A DNA stretch of 64,000 bases from the NCBI GenBank assembly GCA_014649575.1, contig BMTH01000008.1, positions 248,001 through 312,000 of the forward strand, in the 5' to 3' direction. The notes beneath the pieces are model-generated. The model made no database searches. It was given only the letters and a program-made list of their open reading frames with translations, and had not been told where the DNA came from. Position numbers and translations under genes: made by a program. Below, piece after piece: positions 22,620 through 32,343 of this stretch; position 1 is the stretch's first letter, and the number at the start of each line of letters is the position of its first letter. Source of the stretch: Streptomyces griseoincarnatus. Its GTDB lineage: Bacteria; Actinomycetota; Actinomycetes; Streptomycetales; Streptomycetaceae.

Positions 22620-24403
22620 GCGGCGGCCCCCACCCCGTCGACGCACGGCGGGCGGACAGCCCATGGGTGCTGCGCGACTACGCCCTCGTCGCCGACGGGG
22701 AGCGCGGCGCGCTCGTCGATCCGCGCGGCGGGATCGCCTGGCTCTGCGCACCCGCCTGGCACAGCGGCGCCGTCTTCTCCGGCCTCCTGGGCGGGCCCGG
22801 CCACTACCGGGTCCGCCCCGCGGACGACTGGAACGTGTGGGGCGGCTACTACGAGGACGGCACTCTCATCCGGGTCAGCCGCTGGGTCACCGCCGACGGC
22901 ATCGTCTCCTGCCGCGAGGCCCTCGCCGTGCCCGCGGAGACGGAACGCGTCGTGCTGCTCCGTCAGGTCCGTGCCGTCCGCGGTGAGGCCCTCGTCGACA
23001 TCGGCCTCGACGTACGCGCCGAGTACGGGCGACGGGACATGACCGGCATCCGCCGTGAGGGAGAGCTGTGGCGGGCCCGCAGCGGCGCGCTCCATGTGAG
23101 ACTCACCGGCGCGGGCCATGCCCGGACCGGTCCGGACGGCGAGCTGCACGGGCGGCTGCGGCTGCCCGAAGGCGCTCACCACGACCTGGTGCTGGAGATC
23201 GCCACCGAGCGGCGGGACGCACCACTGGACCCGCGGGACCTCTGGGAGACCACCGAACGCTGGTGGAAGAAGGCGGTGCCTGGCTGCGCCGACACCGCGG
23301 CACCCCGCGACACCCGCATGGCGTACGCCGTCCTGAACGGCCTGACCAGCTCCCGGGGAGGCATGGTCGCGGCCGCCACCACCTCGCTGCCCGAGCGCGC
23401 CGACACCGGACGCGACTACGACTACCGCTACGCCTGGATCCGCGACCAGTGCTACGCCGGGATCGCCGTCGCCGCACACGGCCCCCACCCGTTGCTGGAC
23501 CGGGCGGTGCGCTTCGTCACCGACCGCATCCTGGAGGACGGCGCCGACCTGCGTCCCGCCTACACCGTCGACGGCCGGCCGCCGCCTGACGAGCACCCGC
23601 TGCCGCTCACCGGCTACCCCGGCGGCAGCGACCGCGCCGGGAACCGCGCCGGACGCCAGTTCCAGCTCGACGCGTTCGGGGAGGCGCTGCAGCTGTTCGC
23701 CGCCGCCGGTCGTCACGGCATGCTGGACGGACGGTCCGCGGAAGCCGCCCGCATCGCCGCCGAGGCCGTGGGCGAGCGCTGGGCGGAGCCGGAGGCGGGG
23801 CTGTGGGAGCTGGACGAACGCTGGTGGGCGCACTCCCGCCTGTCCTGTGTCGTGGGCCTGCGCGACCTGGACCGGTACATCGGCGCAGGGGCGTCAGCCG
23901 ACTGGTCCGGCCTGGCCGACACCGTTCTGGAAGCAACCCGTGTCCGCTGCCTGCACCCCGAGGGCCACTGGCAGCGGGCCGCCGACGACCCGGGCCCGGA
24001 GGCCGCCCTCCTGCTGCCGCTGGCCCGGGGAGCGGTGCCGCCCACCGACCCCAGCCTCCGGCTCACGCACGCGCAGGTGGTGCGCCGCCTGGCCAAGGAC
24101 GGGTACGTGCACCGCTTCCGTCACGGGGACGAGCCCCTGGGCGACGCCGAGGGGGCGTTCCTGCTGTGCGGTTTCATGGCGGCCCTGTCCGCCCACGCGC
24201 AGGGCCGGGTGACGGAGGCATCACGATGGTTCGAACGGACCCGGTCGGCCTGCGGTCCCGCGGGCCTGTTCGCCGAGGAGTACGACGTGGCCCAGCGTCA
24301 GCTACGGGGGAACCTGCCGCAAGGGTTCGTCCACGCGCTGCTGCTGGAGCGCTCCGCGCGGTTCGGCGGCACTTCGGGAGATGCCGTGCCAGGCGGCTGG
24401 TGA
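22616..24403 (+). CDS. GH15 family glycosidase (glucoamylase/trehalase-like), cytosolic
   Basis: A 595-residue protein without signal peptide. It has the N-terminal super-sandwich domain (LVDPRGGIAWLCAPAWHSGAV, shown as RGGIAWLCAP) and the (alpha/alpha)6 barrel of GH15: GRDYDYRYAWIRDQCYA, AGRQFQLDAFGEALQLFA, GLWELDERWWAHSRL with the likely catalytic acid Glu, and GLFAEEYDVAQRQLRGNLPQ with the likely base. Mycobacterial and Streptomyces relatives of this length act on trehalose or alpha-glucans. ATG 22616 overlaps the upstream stop (ATGA). The substrate cannot be fixed from sequence, but release of glucose would feed the glucose dehydrogenase/gluconokinase pair encoded on the other strand. Confidence 0.87.
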   Translation: MSGGPHPVDARRADSPWVLRDYALVADGERGALVDPRGGIAWLCAPAWHSGAVFSGLLGGPGHYRVRPADDWNVWGGYYEDGTLIRVSRWVTADGIVSCREALAVPAETERVVLLRQVRAVRGEALVDIGLDVRAEYGRRDMTGIRREGELWRARSGALHVRLTGAGHARTGPDGELHGRLRLPEGAHHDLVLEIATERRDAPLDPRDLWETTERWWKKAVPGCADTAAPRDTRMAYAVLNGLTSSRGGMVAAATTSLPERADTGRDYDYRYAWIRDQCYAGIAVAAHGPHPLLDRAVRFVTDRILEDGADLRPAYTVDGRPPPDEHPLPLTGYPGGSDRAGNRAGRQFQLDAFGEALQLFAAAGRHGMLDGRSAEAARIAAEAVGERWAEPEAGLWELDERWWAHSRLSCVVGLRDLDRYIGAGASADWSGLADTVLEATRVRCLHPEGHWQRAADDPGPEAALLLPLARGAVPPTDPSLRLTHAQVVRRLAKDGYVHRFRHGDEPLGDAEGAFLLCGFMAALSAHAQGRVTEASRWFERTRSACGPAGLFAEEYDVAQRQLRGNLPQGFVHALLLERSARFGGTSGDAVPGGW

Positions 24404-24409
24404 AGAACA

Positions 24410-24457
24410 GACCCGGGACCCGGCCTCGGGACGGTCACGCGGCCGCACGCCCGGGTC
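24410..24457. terminator. Inverted repeat between convergent genes
   Basis: GACCCGGG (24410-24417) pairs with CCCGGGTC (24450-24457) across a 32-base loop. It lies just after the GH15 stop and before the end of the convergent flavoprotein gene. Confidence 0.45.
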
Positions 24458-24554
24458 CACGGTTCCGGTCCGTCGGCGCGAGGGGCGATGCCCGGCAGGG
24501 TGAGGCGCCGGTGCAGGCCGGGCCGGGCAGCGCTCCGCGGGACGTGGCCGACGG

Positions 24555-27500
24555 CTAGGACCGACCGCGTGTGAGCGTCCGGACGTATCGCGTTCCGGCC
24601 GCGACGGCGAGCAGCGCGGCGCCGCCGGCCGCGAGCGGCAGCAGGGAGCGCGGTCCGGGCGCCTCGGGCCGCTCCGCCACTGCCTCCCTCCCGCGAAGGC
24701 CGGCGGCGAGGATCTCCGCCAAGTGCAGCGGGGTACGTCCGGTGCCCGCCTGGTCGACCTGGGTGCGGCAGCTGAATCCGTCCGCGAGGACCAGTGTCGA
24801 CCCGTCCGCCTCCCGGACGGCAGGCAGCAGGCCCTCCTCGGCGCAGGCCATGGACACGTCGTAATGCCCCTTCTCGAAGCCGAAGTTGCCGGCCAGTCCG
24901 CAGCAGCCGGCGTCCAGCACGTCGGCATCCACGCCCGCGCGCCGCAGGACCTCGCGGTCGGCGTCGAAACCCATGACGGCGTACTGGTGGCAGTGACGCT
25001 GCACGACCGCCCGGGCGTCGACGCGCGGTGGCCGCCAGTCGTCGGCGCGTTCCACCAGGATCTCGGCGAGCGTCCTGGTCTGGGCGCGCAACCGCTCGAC
25101 GTCCGGATCCTTCGGCAACAGTTCGGGGGCGTCGGCCCGGAAGACGGCCGTGCAGCTCGGTTCGAGTCCGACCACCGGGGTGCCCCGGCGCAGGTCCTCA
25201 CGGAGCACGTCGAGGGTGTGGCGCAAGACCCGTTCGGCGACGCCCAACTGTCCGGTGGAGATCCACGTCAGCCCGCAGCACACCGCCGCTCCGGGCACCT
25301 TGACGCGGAACCCGGCCGACTCCAGGACTTCCACCGCGGCCCGGCCGATCGCGGGGTGGAAGTGGTCGGTGAAGGTGTCGGGCCACACCACGACCTCGCC
25401 CCGGTGCCCGTCACCGCGCGGTCCGCCCCGCTCACGCCACCAGTCGGTGAACCGCTGCTCGGCGAAGACCGGTACGTCACGTTCGGGAGCCACACCTCCG
25501 AGCGCCTTGGCGGCGCGTGCCACCCACGGCACCGAGACCAGTGCGTTCACGGTGCGCGGCGCGAGGGCGGCCAGCCGGGCCGCGGCCGGCAGCCAGCCCA
25601 TCGAGTAGTGGGCCAGGGGGCGTGGCCGGCCCTTGTAGTGGTGGTGGAGGAACTCGGCCTTGTAGGTGGCCATGTCGACGTTGACGGGGCAGTCCGTCTT
25701 GCAGCCCTTGCAGGCCAGACAGAGGTCGAGGGCGTCGCGCACCTCGTCGGAGCGCCAGCCGTCCGTGACCGGTGAGTCGCCGTCGTTGTTGACCATCTCG
25801 AACAGCAGCCGGGCACGGCCCCGGGTGGAGTGCTCCTCCTCGCGGGTGGCCCGGTAGCTCGGGCACATCACGCCGCCCTCCAGGGAGCGGCACTTGCCGA
25901 CGCCGACGCAGCGGGCGGCGGCACGGCTGAACCTGCCGTCGTCGTGCGGGAAGGAGAAGACGGTCTCCGGCTCCCAGGGCAGGTGGTCCGCTCCCAGGCG
26001 CAGGTTCTCGTCCAGCCGGTACGGCAGGACGACCTTGCCCGGGTTCATCCGGTTCCCGGGGTCGAACAGGCCCTTCAGCCGCTCGAATCCCTCGATCAGT
26101 TCCGGCCCGAACATCTTCTCCAGCAGTTCGCCCCGGGCCTGACCGTCCCCGTGCTCGCCGGACAGCGATCCGCCGTAGGAGACGACCAGGTCGGCGGCGC
26201 GCTCCACGAACGCCCGCATCCGGGCGACTCCCTCCTCGGATTCCAGGTCGAAGGGGATACGGGTGTGGACGCAGCCGTGGCCGAAGTGGCCGTAGACCGA
26301 GGGGTGCCCGTAGTCGAACTGCTCGTAGAGGCGTTTCAGGTCGCGCAGGTAGTCGCCGAGGCGGGGCACGGGCACGGCCGAGTCCTCCCAGCCCTCCCAG
26401 GTGTCCGGCTTGCCGGGGACGTGCGCGGTCGCACCGAGCCCGGACTCGCGCACCTGCCACAGTTGTCCGATGTGCTCCGGGTCGTCGTACCAGGTGTGGT
26501 CGACGTCCTCGGGCTTCGCGTCGATGAGCGCCCTGGCCCGCTCCTCCACCTCCTCACGGCTGTCACCGTTGAGCTGCACCAACAAGTAGGCCCTGCCCTG
26601 GGGCAGTTCCTTCAGCGCGTCGGGGTTGAGGTGCTTCTTCTGCTGGAAGTGAACCAGCTGGTGGTCCACCCCCTCCAGTGCCGCGGGCCGGTGCTCCAGG
26701 ACCGCCGGCACGTGGTCGGCGGCCTGGCAGATGTCCTCGTAGCCCAACACGACCAGCGCGCTGTGCTTCGGCACGGGGACGAGTTCGAGTTCCGCGCGCA
26801 GGACCGTGACCAGTGTGGACTCGGAGCCGGTCAGCAGTCCGGCGACGTCGAAGCCCTGTTCGGGCAGGAGCGAGTCGAGGTTGTAGCCGGAGACCCGGCG
26901 CGGGATGTCCGGGTAGCGCTCGCGGACGAGTCCGGCATACCGGTCGCGCAGCCCCGCCAGCCCCCGGTACAGCTCCCCCGTGCGCCCGTCGGACGCCATG
27001 AGCCGTTCCAGTTCGCCGTCGTCCGTCCGCCCCACCCACATCCGGACGCCGTCGTAGGTGAGGACTTCCAGGCGGCACAGGTTGTCGACGACCTTGCCGT
27101 ACGCCTGGGCCGTCGATCCGCACGAGTTGTTGCCGACCATCCCGCCGATCGTGCAGTTCGGGTGGGTGGCCGGTTTTGGCCCGTACATGAGGCCGTGCTC
27201 GGCGAGCTGTCGGTTCAGGTCGTCCAGGACGATGCCCGGCTCGACGACGCAGCGGCGGGTCTCCGGGTCGACGGAGACCAGCCGGTTGCAGTACTTGCTC
27301 CAGTCCAGGACCACGGCGGTGTTGCAGCACTCGCCGGCCAGACTGGTGCCGCCGCCCCGGGACAGCAGCGGTGCACCGTGCTCCTGGCACACCGCCACCG
27401 CCTCCTGGGCCGCCTCGACCGTGCGCGGGACGACCACCCCGATGGGCACCTGCCGGTAGTTGGAGGCATCCGTCGAGTAGGCCGCACGGGTACCCGCGTC

Positions 27501-27611
27501 GAACCGGACCTCGCCGTCGACCCTGGCCCGCAACTCGGCTTCCAGGGCTGGCCCGTCGACCTGGTTCCGGGAACGCCTGACGACGGGGAGGGGGAGATCG
27601 ACGGGGTCCAT
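24555..27611 (-). CDS. FAD-linked oxidase fused to Fe-S/CCG domain (D-lactate/2-hydroxyacid dehydrogenase type)
   Basis: A 1018-residue respiratory-type flavoprotein. The N-terminal half is the VAO-type FAD-binding domain (LLSRGGGTSLAGECCNTAVV, THPNCTIGGMVGNNSCGS) with an FAD-oxidase C domain (HFGHGCVHTRIPF, GSLSGEHGDGQARGELL, NRMNPGK). Then comes the ferredoxin-like cluster site CLACKGCKTDCP, and in the last third two cysteine-rich CCG motifs (AAVCCGLTW and AGCCGLAGNFGFE). A hydrophobic segment near the C-terminus (SLLPLAAGGAALLAVAAG) may anchor it. Such GlcD-GlcF fusions oxidise D-lactate, D-2-hydroxyglutarate or glycolate and pass electrons to quinone. ATG 27611 has GGAAGG upstream. It is divergent from a cytochrome b gene. 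Confidence 0.88.
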   Translation of the reverse strand: MDPVDLPLPVVRRSRNQVDGPALEAELRARVDGEVRFDAGTRAAYSTDASNYRQVPIGVVVPRTVEAAQEAVAVCQEHGAPLLSRGGGTSLAGECCNTAVVLDWSKYCNRLVSVDPETRRCVVEPGIVLDDLNRQLAEHGLMYGPKPATHPNCTIGGMVGNNSCGSTAQAYGKVVDNLCRLEVLTYDGVRMWVGRTDDGELERLMASDGRTGELYRGLAGLRDRYAGLVRERYPDIPRRVSGYNLDSLLPEQGFDVAGLLTGSESTLVTVLRAELELVPVPKHSALVVLGYEDICQAADHVPAVLEHRPAALEGVDHQLVHFQQKKHLNPDALKELPQGRAYLLVQLNGDSREEVEERARALIDAKPEDVDHTWYDDPEHIGQLWQVRESGLGATAHVPGKPDTWEGWEDSAVPVPRLGDYLRDLKRLYEQFDYGHPSVYGHFGHGCVHTRIPFDLESEEGVARMRAFVERAADLVVSYGGSLSGEHGDGQARGELLEKMFGPELIEGFERLKGLFDPGNRMNPGKVVLPYRLDENLRLGADHLPWEPETVFSFPHDDGRFSRAAARCVGVGKCRSLEGGVMCPSYRATREEEHSTRGRARLLFEMVNNDGDSPVTDGWRSDEVRDALDLCLACKGCKTDCPVNVDMATYKAEFLHHHYKGRPRPLAHYSMGWLPAAARLAALAPRTVNALVSVPWVARAAKALGGVAPERDVPVFAEQRFTDWWRERGGPRGDGHRGEVVVWPDTFTDHFHPAIGRAAVEVLESAGFRVKVPGAAVCCGLTWISTGQLGVAERVLRHTLDVLREDLRRGTPVVGLEPSCTAVFRADAPELLPKDPDVERLRAQTRTLAEILVERADDWRPPRVDARAVVQRHCHQYAVMGFDADREVLRRAGVDADVLDAGCCGLAGNFGFEKGHYDVSMACAEEGLLPAVREADGSTLVLADGFSCRTQVDQAGTGRTPLHLAEILAAGLRGREAVAERPEAPGPRSLLPLAAGGAALLAVAAGTRYVRTLTRGRS

Positions 27612-27873
27612 CAGCGGCCTTCCGGTGAAGGGGCAGGTACGGCGGCCTCGCGGCCGGACGGCGACGTGCCCGCGCCTCGTTGACCGCAGGGCCCGCGCCG
27701 GTGCCCCGACCGTGTATCCGAGGCGCGGTGGACGCAAACCGGACCGATGCGTCCGGCGCACGGCACAGCGGGCGACCGGACGGTCCCGTCGAAGCCACTC
27801 CGTTGGACGACGCTCTTCGGGGTACCTCTGTGCCGGACGGTGGGGATCACGACACGACGCAGGGATGGTGCGC

Positions 27874-29520
27874 ATGCCGTTGTCGCGGGGTCAGGGACAA
27901 CTGGAGGCGAGGGCGGTCCGCTCGGCCGAGCGGACCACGGAGTGGCTCGATCGCCGCCTGCCGCTGCTGGACGCCGCCCGGACGACGCTGCGCAAGGCGT
28001 TCCCCGACCACTGGTCGTTCCTGCTGGGGGAGCTGGCCCTGTACAGCTTCGTCGTGCTGCTGGTGACCGGTGTCTGGCTGACGCTCTTCTTCGAACCGAG
28101 CATGTCGGAGGTGGTCTACCAGGGGTCGTACGTGCCACTGCGCGGCGTGCGGATGAGTGAGGCGTTCGCGTCCACCCTGCACATCAGCTTCGACGTGCGC
28201 GGTGGTCTGCTGATCCGGCAGATCCATCACTGGGCCGCGCTGGTGATGGCCGCCGCCGTCGGCGTGCACATGCTGCGGGTCTTCTTCACCGGCGCGTTCC
28301 GCCGCCCCCGTGAGGCCAACTGGCTGATCGGGCTCACCCTGTTCCTGCTGACGATGCTGGAGGGCTTCGCCGGCTACTCGCTCCCCGACGACCTGCTGTC
28401 GGGCACGGGCCTGCGGACCGCGCAGGGTTTCGTCCTGTCCGTGCCCGTCGTCGGCACCTACCTGAGCATGTTCCTCTTCGGCGGCGAGTTCCCGGGGCAC
28501 GACATCGTCTCCCGGCTCTACCCGGTCCACATCCTGCTCCTGCCGGGCGCTCTGCTGGCGGGCGTCGTCCTCCACCTCATCCTGGTGTTCCACCTCAAGC
28601 ACACCCAGTGGCCCGGTCCCGGCCGGACGAACCGGAACGTGGTGGGCAAGCCGATGTTCCCGCAGTTCGCCGTGCGGTCGGCCGGCCTGCTGGCCATGGT
28701 CTTCGGGGTCCTCGCTGTCCTGGGCGCGGTCGCCCAGATCAATCCGGTGTGGAACTACGGCCCCTACCGGCCGGACCACGTCTCCAGCGGCGCCCAGCCC
28801 GACTGGTACCTGGGCTTCGTGGAGGGCGCGATGCGTCTCCTGCCGGGTTTCGAGACCAGGCTGTGGGGCCACACCGTCTCCTGGAACCCGTTCCTGCCCG
28901 CCGTCGTTTTCCCGCTGCTGTTCTTCCTCGCGCTGTACCTGTATCCCTTCATGGAGCGCTGGGTCACCCGTGACCGGGGCGAGCGGCACCTGTGCGACCG
29001 GCCGCGCGACGTGCCCGTCCGCACCGCCCTGGGCGTCGCCGGCATCACCTTCTACGGGCTGCTGCTGCTGGCGGGCGGTCAGGACATCGTCGCGCTCACC
29101 TTCGACATCCCGCTGAACGCACTCACCTGGTGCCTACGCGTCGGTGTCCTCGTCGGCCCCCTGGTGGCCTTCTGGCTGACCCGGCGGGTCTGCCTGGCCC
29201 TCCAGTGGCACGACCGCTCCCGGCTGTCCGAGGGCGACGAGACAGGAGAGGTCGGGCAGTCGGTGGAGGGCGGCTACCGGGAGCCCCGCAGTCCCGTCAC
29301 GGCGGAGGAGCGCCACGCTCTCGTCCGCCGTGACCTGCCGCGTCCGCTGCCCCGACCGGAGCCTGGCTCGCCGGCGGGTGTGCCGGCGAGGCTCCGGTCG
29401 GTACTGAGCGGCTGGTTCCACGGCGACCGGGTGCCGTTTCCCGGCGAGGACACCGCCGACGGCGAACAGCGTGACGACCGGGCTCCGGCCGGGGCGGGAG
29501 GGGACGGCCGGAACGCTTGA
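27874..29520 (+). CDS. qcrB: Cytochrome b subunit of a bc-type complex (QcrB paralogue)
   Basis: A 548-residue integral membrane protein matching the actinobacterial QcrB. The two haem-b His pairs are visible: IHHWAALVMAAAVGVHMLRV and VHILLLPGALLAGVVLHLIL. The quinol-site PDWY motif (PDWYLGFVEGAM) replaces the canonical PEWY, as in other actinobacteria. ATG 27874 has AGGG nine bases upstream; ATG 27865 is too close to it. No Rieske (qcrA) or cytochrome c (qcrC) gene is adjacent, so this is a stand-alone copy; the canonical qcrCAB set must be elsewhere. It lies among oxidase and flavoprotein genes, suggesting an alternative respiratory branch or a spare subunit. Confidence 0.92.
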   Translation: MPLSRGQGQLEARAVRSAERTTEWLDRRLPLLDAARTTLRKAFPDHWSFLLGELALYSFVVLLVTGVWLTLFFEPSMSEVVYQGSYVPLRGVRMSEAFASTLHISFDVRGGLLIRQIHHWAALVMAAAVGVHMLRVFFTGAFRRPREANWLIGLTLFLLTMLEGFAGYSLPDDLLSGTGLRTAQGFVLSVPVVGTYLSMFLFGGEFPGHDIVSRLYPVHILLLPGALLAGVVLHLILVFHLKHTQWPGPGRTNRNVVGKPMFPQFAVRSAGLLAMVFGVLAVLGAVAQINPVWNYGPYRPDHVSSGAQPDWYLGFVEGAMRLLPGFETRLWGHTVSWNPFLPAVVFPLLFFLALYLYPFMERWVTRDRGERHLCDRPRDVPVRTALGVAGITFYGLLLLAGGQDIVALTFDIPLNALTWCLRVGVLVGPLVAFWLTRRVCLALQWHDRSRLSEGDETGEVGQSVEGGYREPRSPVTAEERHALVRRDLPRPLPRPEPGSPAGVPARLRSVLSGWFHGDRVPFPGEDTADGEQRDDRAPAGAGGDGRNA

Positions 29521-29732
29521 CGGGCCGGTGGCTCAGAACCCGTCACGGCGGAGCAGCGGCGCGTCCCCACGGCGGCCACCGCATCGGCTCGACGGCTCCG
29601 GTTCGGCGTGGCGCGCCGGGAGGGGTCCCGGCCAGGGAAGCCGCGGGGTGCCGACGGTCGGCGTCCTGGCCATCGGCGCACAGGTCCCGGTGCTCGCCGC
29701 GGTCACCACGACCGTCTGCCGTGGCGTTCCGC

Positions 29733-30155
29733 TCATCGGTTCTGCTCGCCGGCCGTGTGCGTGCTTCGGGTATCGCGTGCGCCGTACTGGAAGACGAAGC
29801 CCAGGACGCCCGGGGCGAGCACGCCGACGCCGATCAGGAACAGCCACAGCCCGTACACCGCGCCCAGACCGAGCAGCGCCGTACCCGCCGCCGCCAGTAC
29901 CGGGAAGGCGCTGCGCGGCGGGAAGAAGGCGACGGGCCCTGCCGTGCTGTGCACCGGCGCCTCCTTCTCGTCCTGCGGCAGAGGCCCGTCCTTGCGGTGC
30001 CGGTACCAGAGGAAGAAGGCGACCAGGGCCGACATGAGACAGGAGACCGCCAGGACGGCGGTGCCCGCCGGCTCGGCCGAGAACCATCCGTAGGTCGAAG
30101 CGCAGACGGCGAAGAAGAGGCTGACGCCCACGAACAGGGCGGTCCCGGCCTTCAC
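29733..30155 (-). CDS. ctaF: Cytochrome c oxidase subunit IV (CtaF-type)
   Basis: A 140-residue actinobacterial aa3 oxidase subunit IV. Transmembrane segments: [60 protein letters not shown] and [20 protein letters not shown]. The FFPPRS motif before the third segment is typical. GTG 30155 overlaps the ctaD stop (GTGA), so it is coupled to ctaD. Subunits II and III are not in the window. Confidence 0.9.
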   Translation of the reverse strand: MKAGTALFVGVSLFFAVCASTYGWFSAEPAGTAVLAVSCLMSALVAFFLWYRHRKDGPLPQDEKEAPVHSTAGPVAFFPPRSAFPVLAAAGTALLGLGAVYGLWLFLIGVGVLAPGVLGFVFQYGARDTRSTHTAGEQNR

Positions 30156-31891
30156 GGGCGCTCCCCCTTCTCGTTCTCTCCCCTGCCCGTGCTTCCCGTC
30201 CCGCGTCCCTCGGCTCCGCCGCCGGACGGCGAGTGGGAGTGCGCGTGTTTGGCGTACCGGGGACGGTTCAGGTCGAACGTCGGCGACTCGGACCGGATGC
30301 GGGGCAGGGCGACGAAGTTGTGCTGCGGGGGTGGACACGAGGTCGCCCATTCGAGGGAGCGGCCGAAGCCCCAGGGGTCGTCGACGGTGACCCGCTCCCC
30401 GTATCGCGCCGTCTTCCAGACGTTGTAGAGGAAGGGCAGCGTGGAGGCGCCCAGCAGGAAGGCGCCGAGGGACGAGATCGTGTTGAGGGCGGTGAAACCG
30501 TCGGCGGCGAGGTAGTCGGCGTAACGCCTCGGCATCCCCTGGGCGCCCAGCCAGTGCTGCACGAGGAACGTCAGGTGGAACCCGGGGAACAGCGTCCAGA
30601 AGTGGATGCGCCCGAGCCGCTCGTCGAGCATGCGTCCGGTGAACTTCGGCCACCAGAAGTAGAAGCCGGCGAACATGGCGAAGACCACGGTGCCGAAGAG
30701 GACGTAATGCATGTGCGCCACGACGAAATACGTGTCCGTGGTGTGGAAGTCCAACGGCGGTGACGCCAGGAGCACCCCCGTCAGCCCGCCGAAGAGGAAC
30801 GTCGCGAGAAAGCCCAGCGCCCACAGCATGGGTGTCTCGAACGACAGCGAACCACGCCACATGGTGCCGATCCAGTTGAAGAACTTCACTCCCGTGGGCA
30901 CCGCGATGAGGAACGACGCCAGGGAGAAGAACGGCAGCAGCACCGCTCCCGTGGCGAACATGTGGTGCGCCCAGACGACGGCCGACAGTCCGGTGATCGC
31001 GATGGTGGCACCGATCAGGCCGAAGTAGCCGAAGACGGGCTTGCGGCTGAAGACCGGGATCACCTCGGTGACGATGCCGAAGAACGGGAGGGCGACGATG
31101 TAGACCTCCGGATGCCCGAAGAACCAGAAGAGGTGTTGCCACAGCAGTGCTCCCCCGTTGGCCGGGTCGAACACGTGGGCGCCGAACCTGCGGTCGGCGA
31201 ACAGCGCCAGCAGCGCGGCGGTGAGCACGGGGAACGCCAGCAGCACCAGGATCGACGTGAACAGCACGTTCCACGTGAAGATCGGCATCCGGAAGAGCGT
31301 CATGCCCGGGGCTCGCAGGCAGATCACGGTGGCGATGAAGTTCACGGCGCCCAGGATGGTGCTCAGGCCGGAGACGGCCAGCCCCATCACCCACAGGTCG
31401 CCGCCGACTCCTGGGGAATGCGCGGGCCCGTTGAGCGGAGCGTAGGCGAACCACCCGAAGGAGGCCGCCCCGGTGTCCGTGAGGAAGCCCGACACCACCA
31501 TCAGGCCACCGAACAGGTACACCCAGTAGGTGTAGGCGTTCAACCGGGGGAAGGCCACGTCGGGAGCGCCGATCTGCAACGGCGTCACCGCGTTGGCGAA
31601 CCCCACGAAGGTAGGTGTGGCGAACAGCAGCATCATCACCGTGCCGTGGATGGTGAAGAGCTGGTTGTACTGGTCCGCGGAGACGATCTGCAGACCCGGG
31701 CGTGCCAGCTCGGCCCGCATCAGCATCGCGAGCACGCCGGCGAACAGGAAGAATCCGAAGGCGGTCGTCAGGTACATCTGGCCGATGACCTTGTGGTCGG
31801 TGGTCGTGAGCCACCGCACCACGGCCCTCCCCTGCGTCAGCCGCCGCGCCGTCCCGCCCGACGTCTGCGCACCGCTGTCCACCGCCGCCAT
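30152..31891 (-). CDS. ctaD: Cytochrome c oxidase subunit I
   Basis: The 579-residue catalytic subunit of aa3-type oxidase. Haem and copper ligands are present: His in [13 protein letters not shown], the CuB His and cross-linked Tyr in [17 protein letters not shown], the His pair in [10 protein letters not shown], and His-x-His in [11 protein letters not shown]. Twelve transmembrane helices are expected. The C-terminal tail is Ser/Gly/His-rich. This is likely a second ctaD copy, because Streptomyces usually encode the main copy with ctaC and ctaE near qcrCAB. It is divergent from a copper-chaperone-like lipoprotein gene. Confidence 0.95.
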   Translation of the reverse strand: MAAVDSGAQTSGGTARRLTQGRAVVRWLTTTDHKVIGQMYLTTAFGFFLFAGVLAMLMRAELARPGLQIVSADQYNQLFTIHGTVMMLLFATPTFVGFANAVTPLQIGAPDVAFPRLNAYTYWVYLFGGLMVVSGFLTDTGAASFGWFAYAPLNGPAHSPGVGGDLWVMGLAVSGLSTILGAVNFIATVICLRAPGMTLFRMPIFTWNVLFTSILVLLAFPVLTAALLALFADRRFGAHVFDPANGGALLWQHLFWFFGHPEVYIVALPFFGIVTEVIPVFSRKPVFGYFGLIGATIAITGLSAVVWAHHMFATGAVLLPFFSLASFLIAVPTGVKFFNWIGTMWRGSLSFETPMLWALGFLATFLFGGLTGVLLASPPLDFHTTDTYFVVAHMHYVLFGTVVFAMFAGFYFWWPKFTGRMLDERLGRIHFWTLFPGFHLTFLVQHWLGAQGMPRRYADYLAADGFTALNTISSLGAFLLGASTLPFLYNVWKTARYGERVTVDDPWGFGRSLEWATSCPPPQHNFVALPRIRSESPTFDLNRPRYAKHAHSHSPSGGGAEGRGTGSTGRGENEKGERP

Positions 31892-32156
31892 GCACGCCTC
31901 TTCCCGTCACCCGTCACCCGTCGACCCACGCGGCCCTCTGCCGGAGTGCCCCCCGAGGGGGCGGCGCCGCATCGAACCTCCGACACCGGCGTCTAACCGA
32001 TGCCACCGCTGCGGAAACCTCGTGAGCCATCGCGGGGGCCGGAGTACCCGGCGAGTGGGCTCCTGCACCTGCCGCTCATGCGCGGGCACGGGCCCGTCTG
32101 TCCGCGTCCGGTGGGTCCCCGAGGGCACTCAGCCGCCTCATCGATGCCGCCGGGGT

Positions 32157-32233
32157 GGTCCGAGTCGGGGAGTTGGTTCAGCTCGCGACCTGAACCCGGA
32201 GCACGCTACCGCCCCGTTCATGTGCCTCGGACC
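32157..32233. other. Strongly structured intergenic element (nested stems)
   Basis: GGTCCGAG (32157-32164) pairs exactly with CTCGGACC (32226-32233), extendable by GGT/GCC outside. Inside it GGGG pairs with CCCC, and GGTTCAG (32175-32181) pairs exactly with CTGAACC (32190-32196) around an 8-base loop. The overall length is tRNA-like, but there is no T-arm or normal anticodon loop, so it is not a tRNA. It sits 111 bp before a lipoprotein start and about 266 bp before ctaD on the other strand. It could be a leader structure, small RNA or cruciform-forming operator. Confidence 0.45.
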
Positions 32234-32343
32234 GCCTGAGGCCCCCGTCCGGCTCAAGAAGTGACGTGGGACCACTGCGGCGTGGCATGCCTGTCGGAGG
32301 TGGCCCGTGTGCCGCCGGAATTACGGGAGAGAGGTGGCGCAGG

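Noticed and set aside
25830-27683. 617-codon open frame opposite the FAD/Fe-S gene
   Set aside because: Antisense shadow of a clear flavoprotein frame; no motif of its own.
31957-32025. tRNA-like pattern on the minus strand (stem CATCGG/CCGGTG with a 7-base loop, followed by GGAGGTTCGATGC)
   Set aside because: The T-stem is not paired, the acceptor stem is absent, and the loop TTAGACG would give an implausible anticodon with C at position 37. At best a decayed fragment; probably chance.
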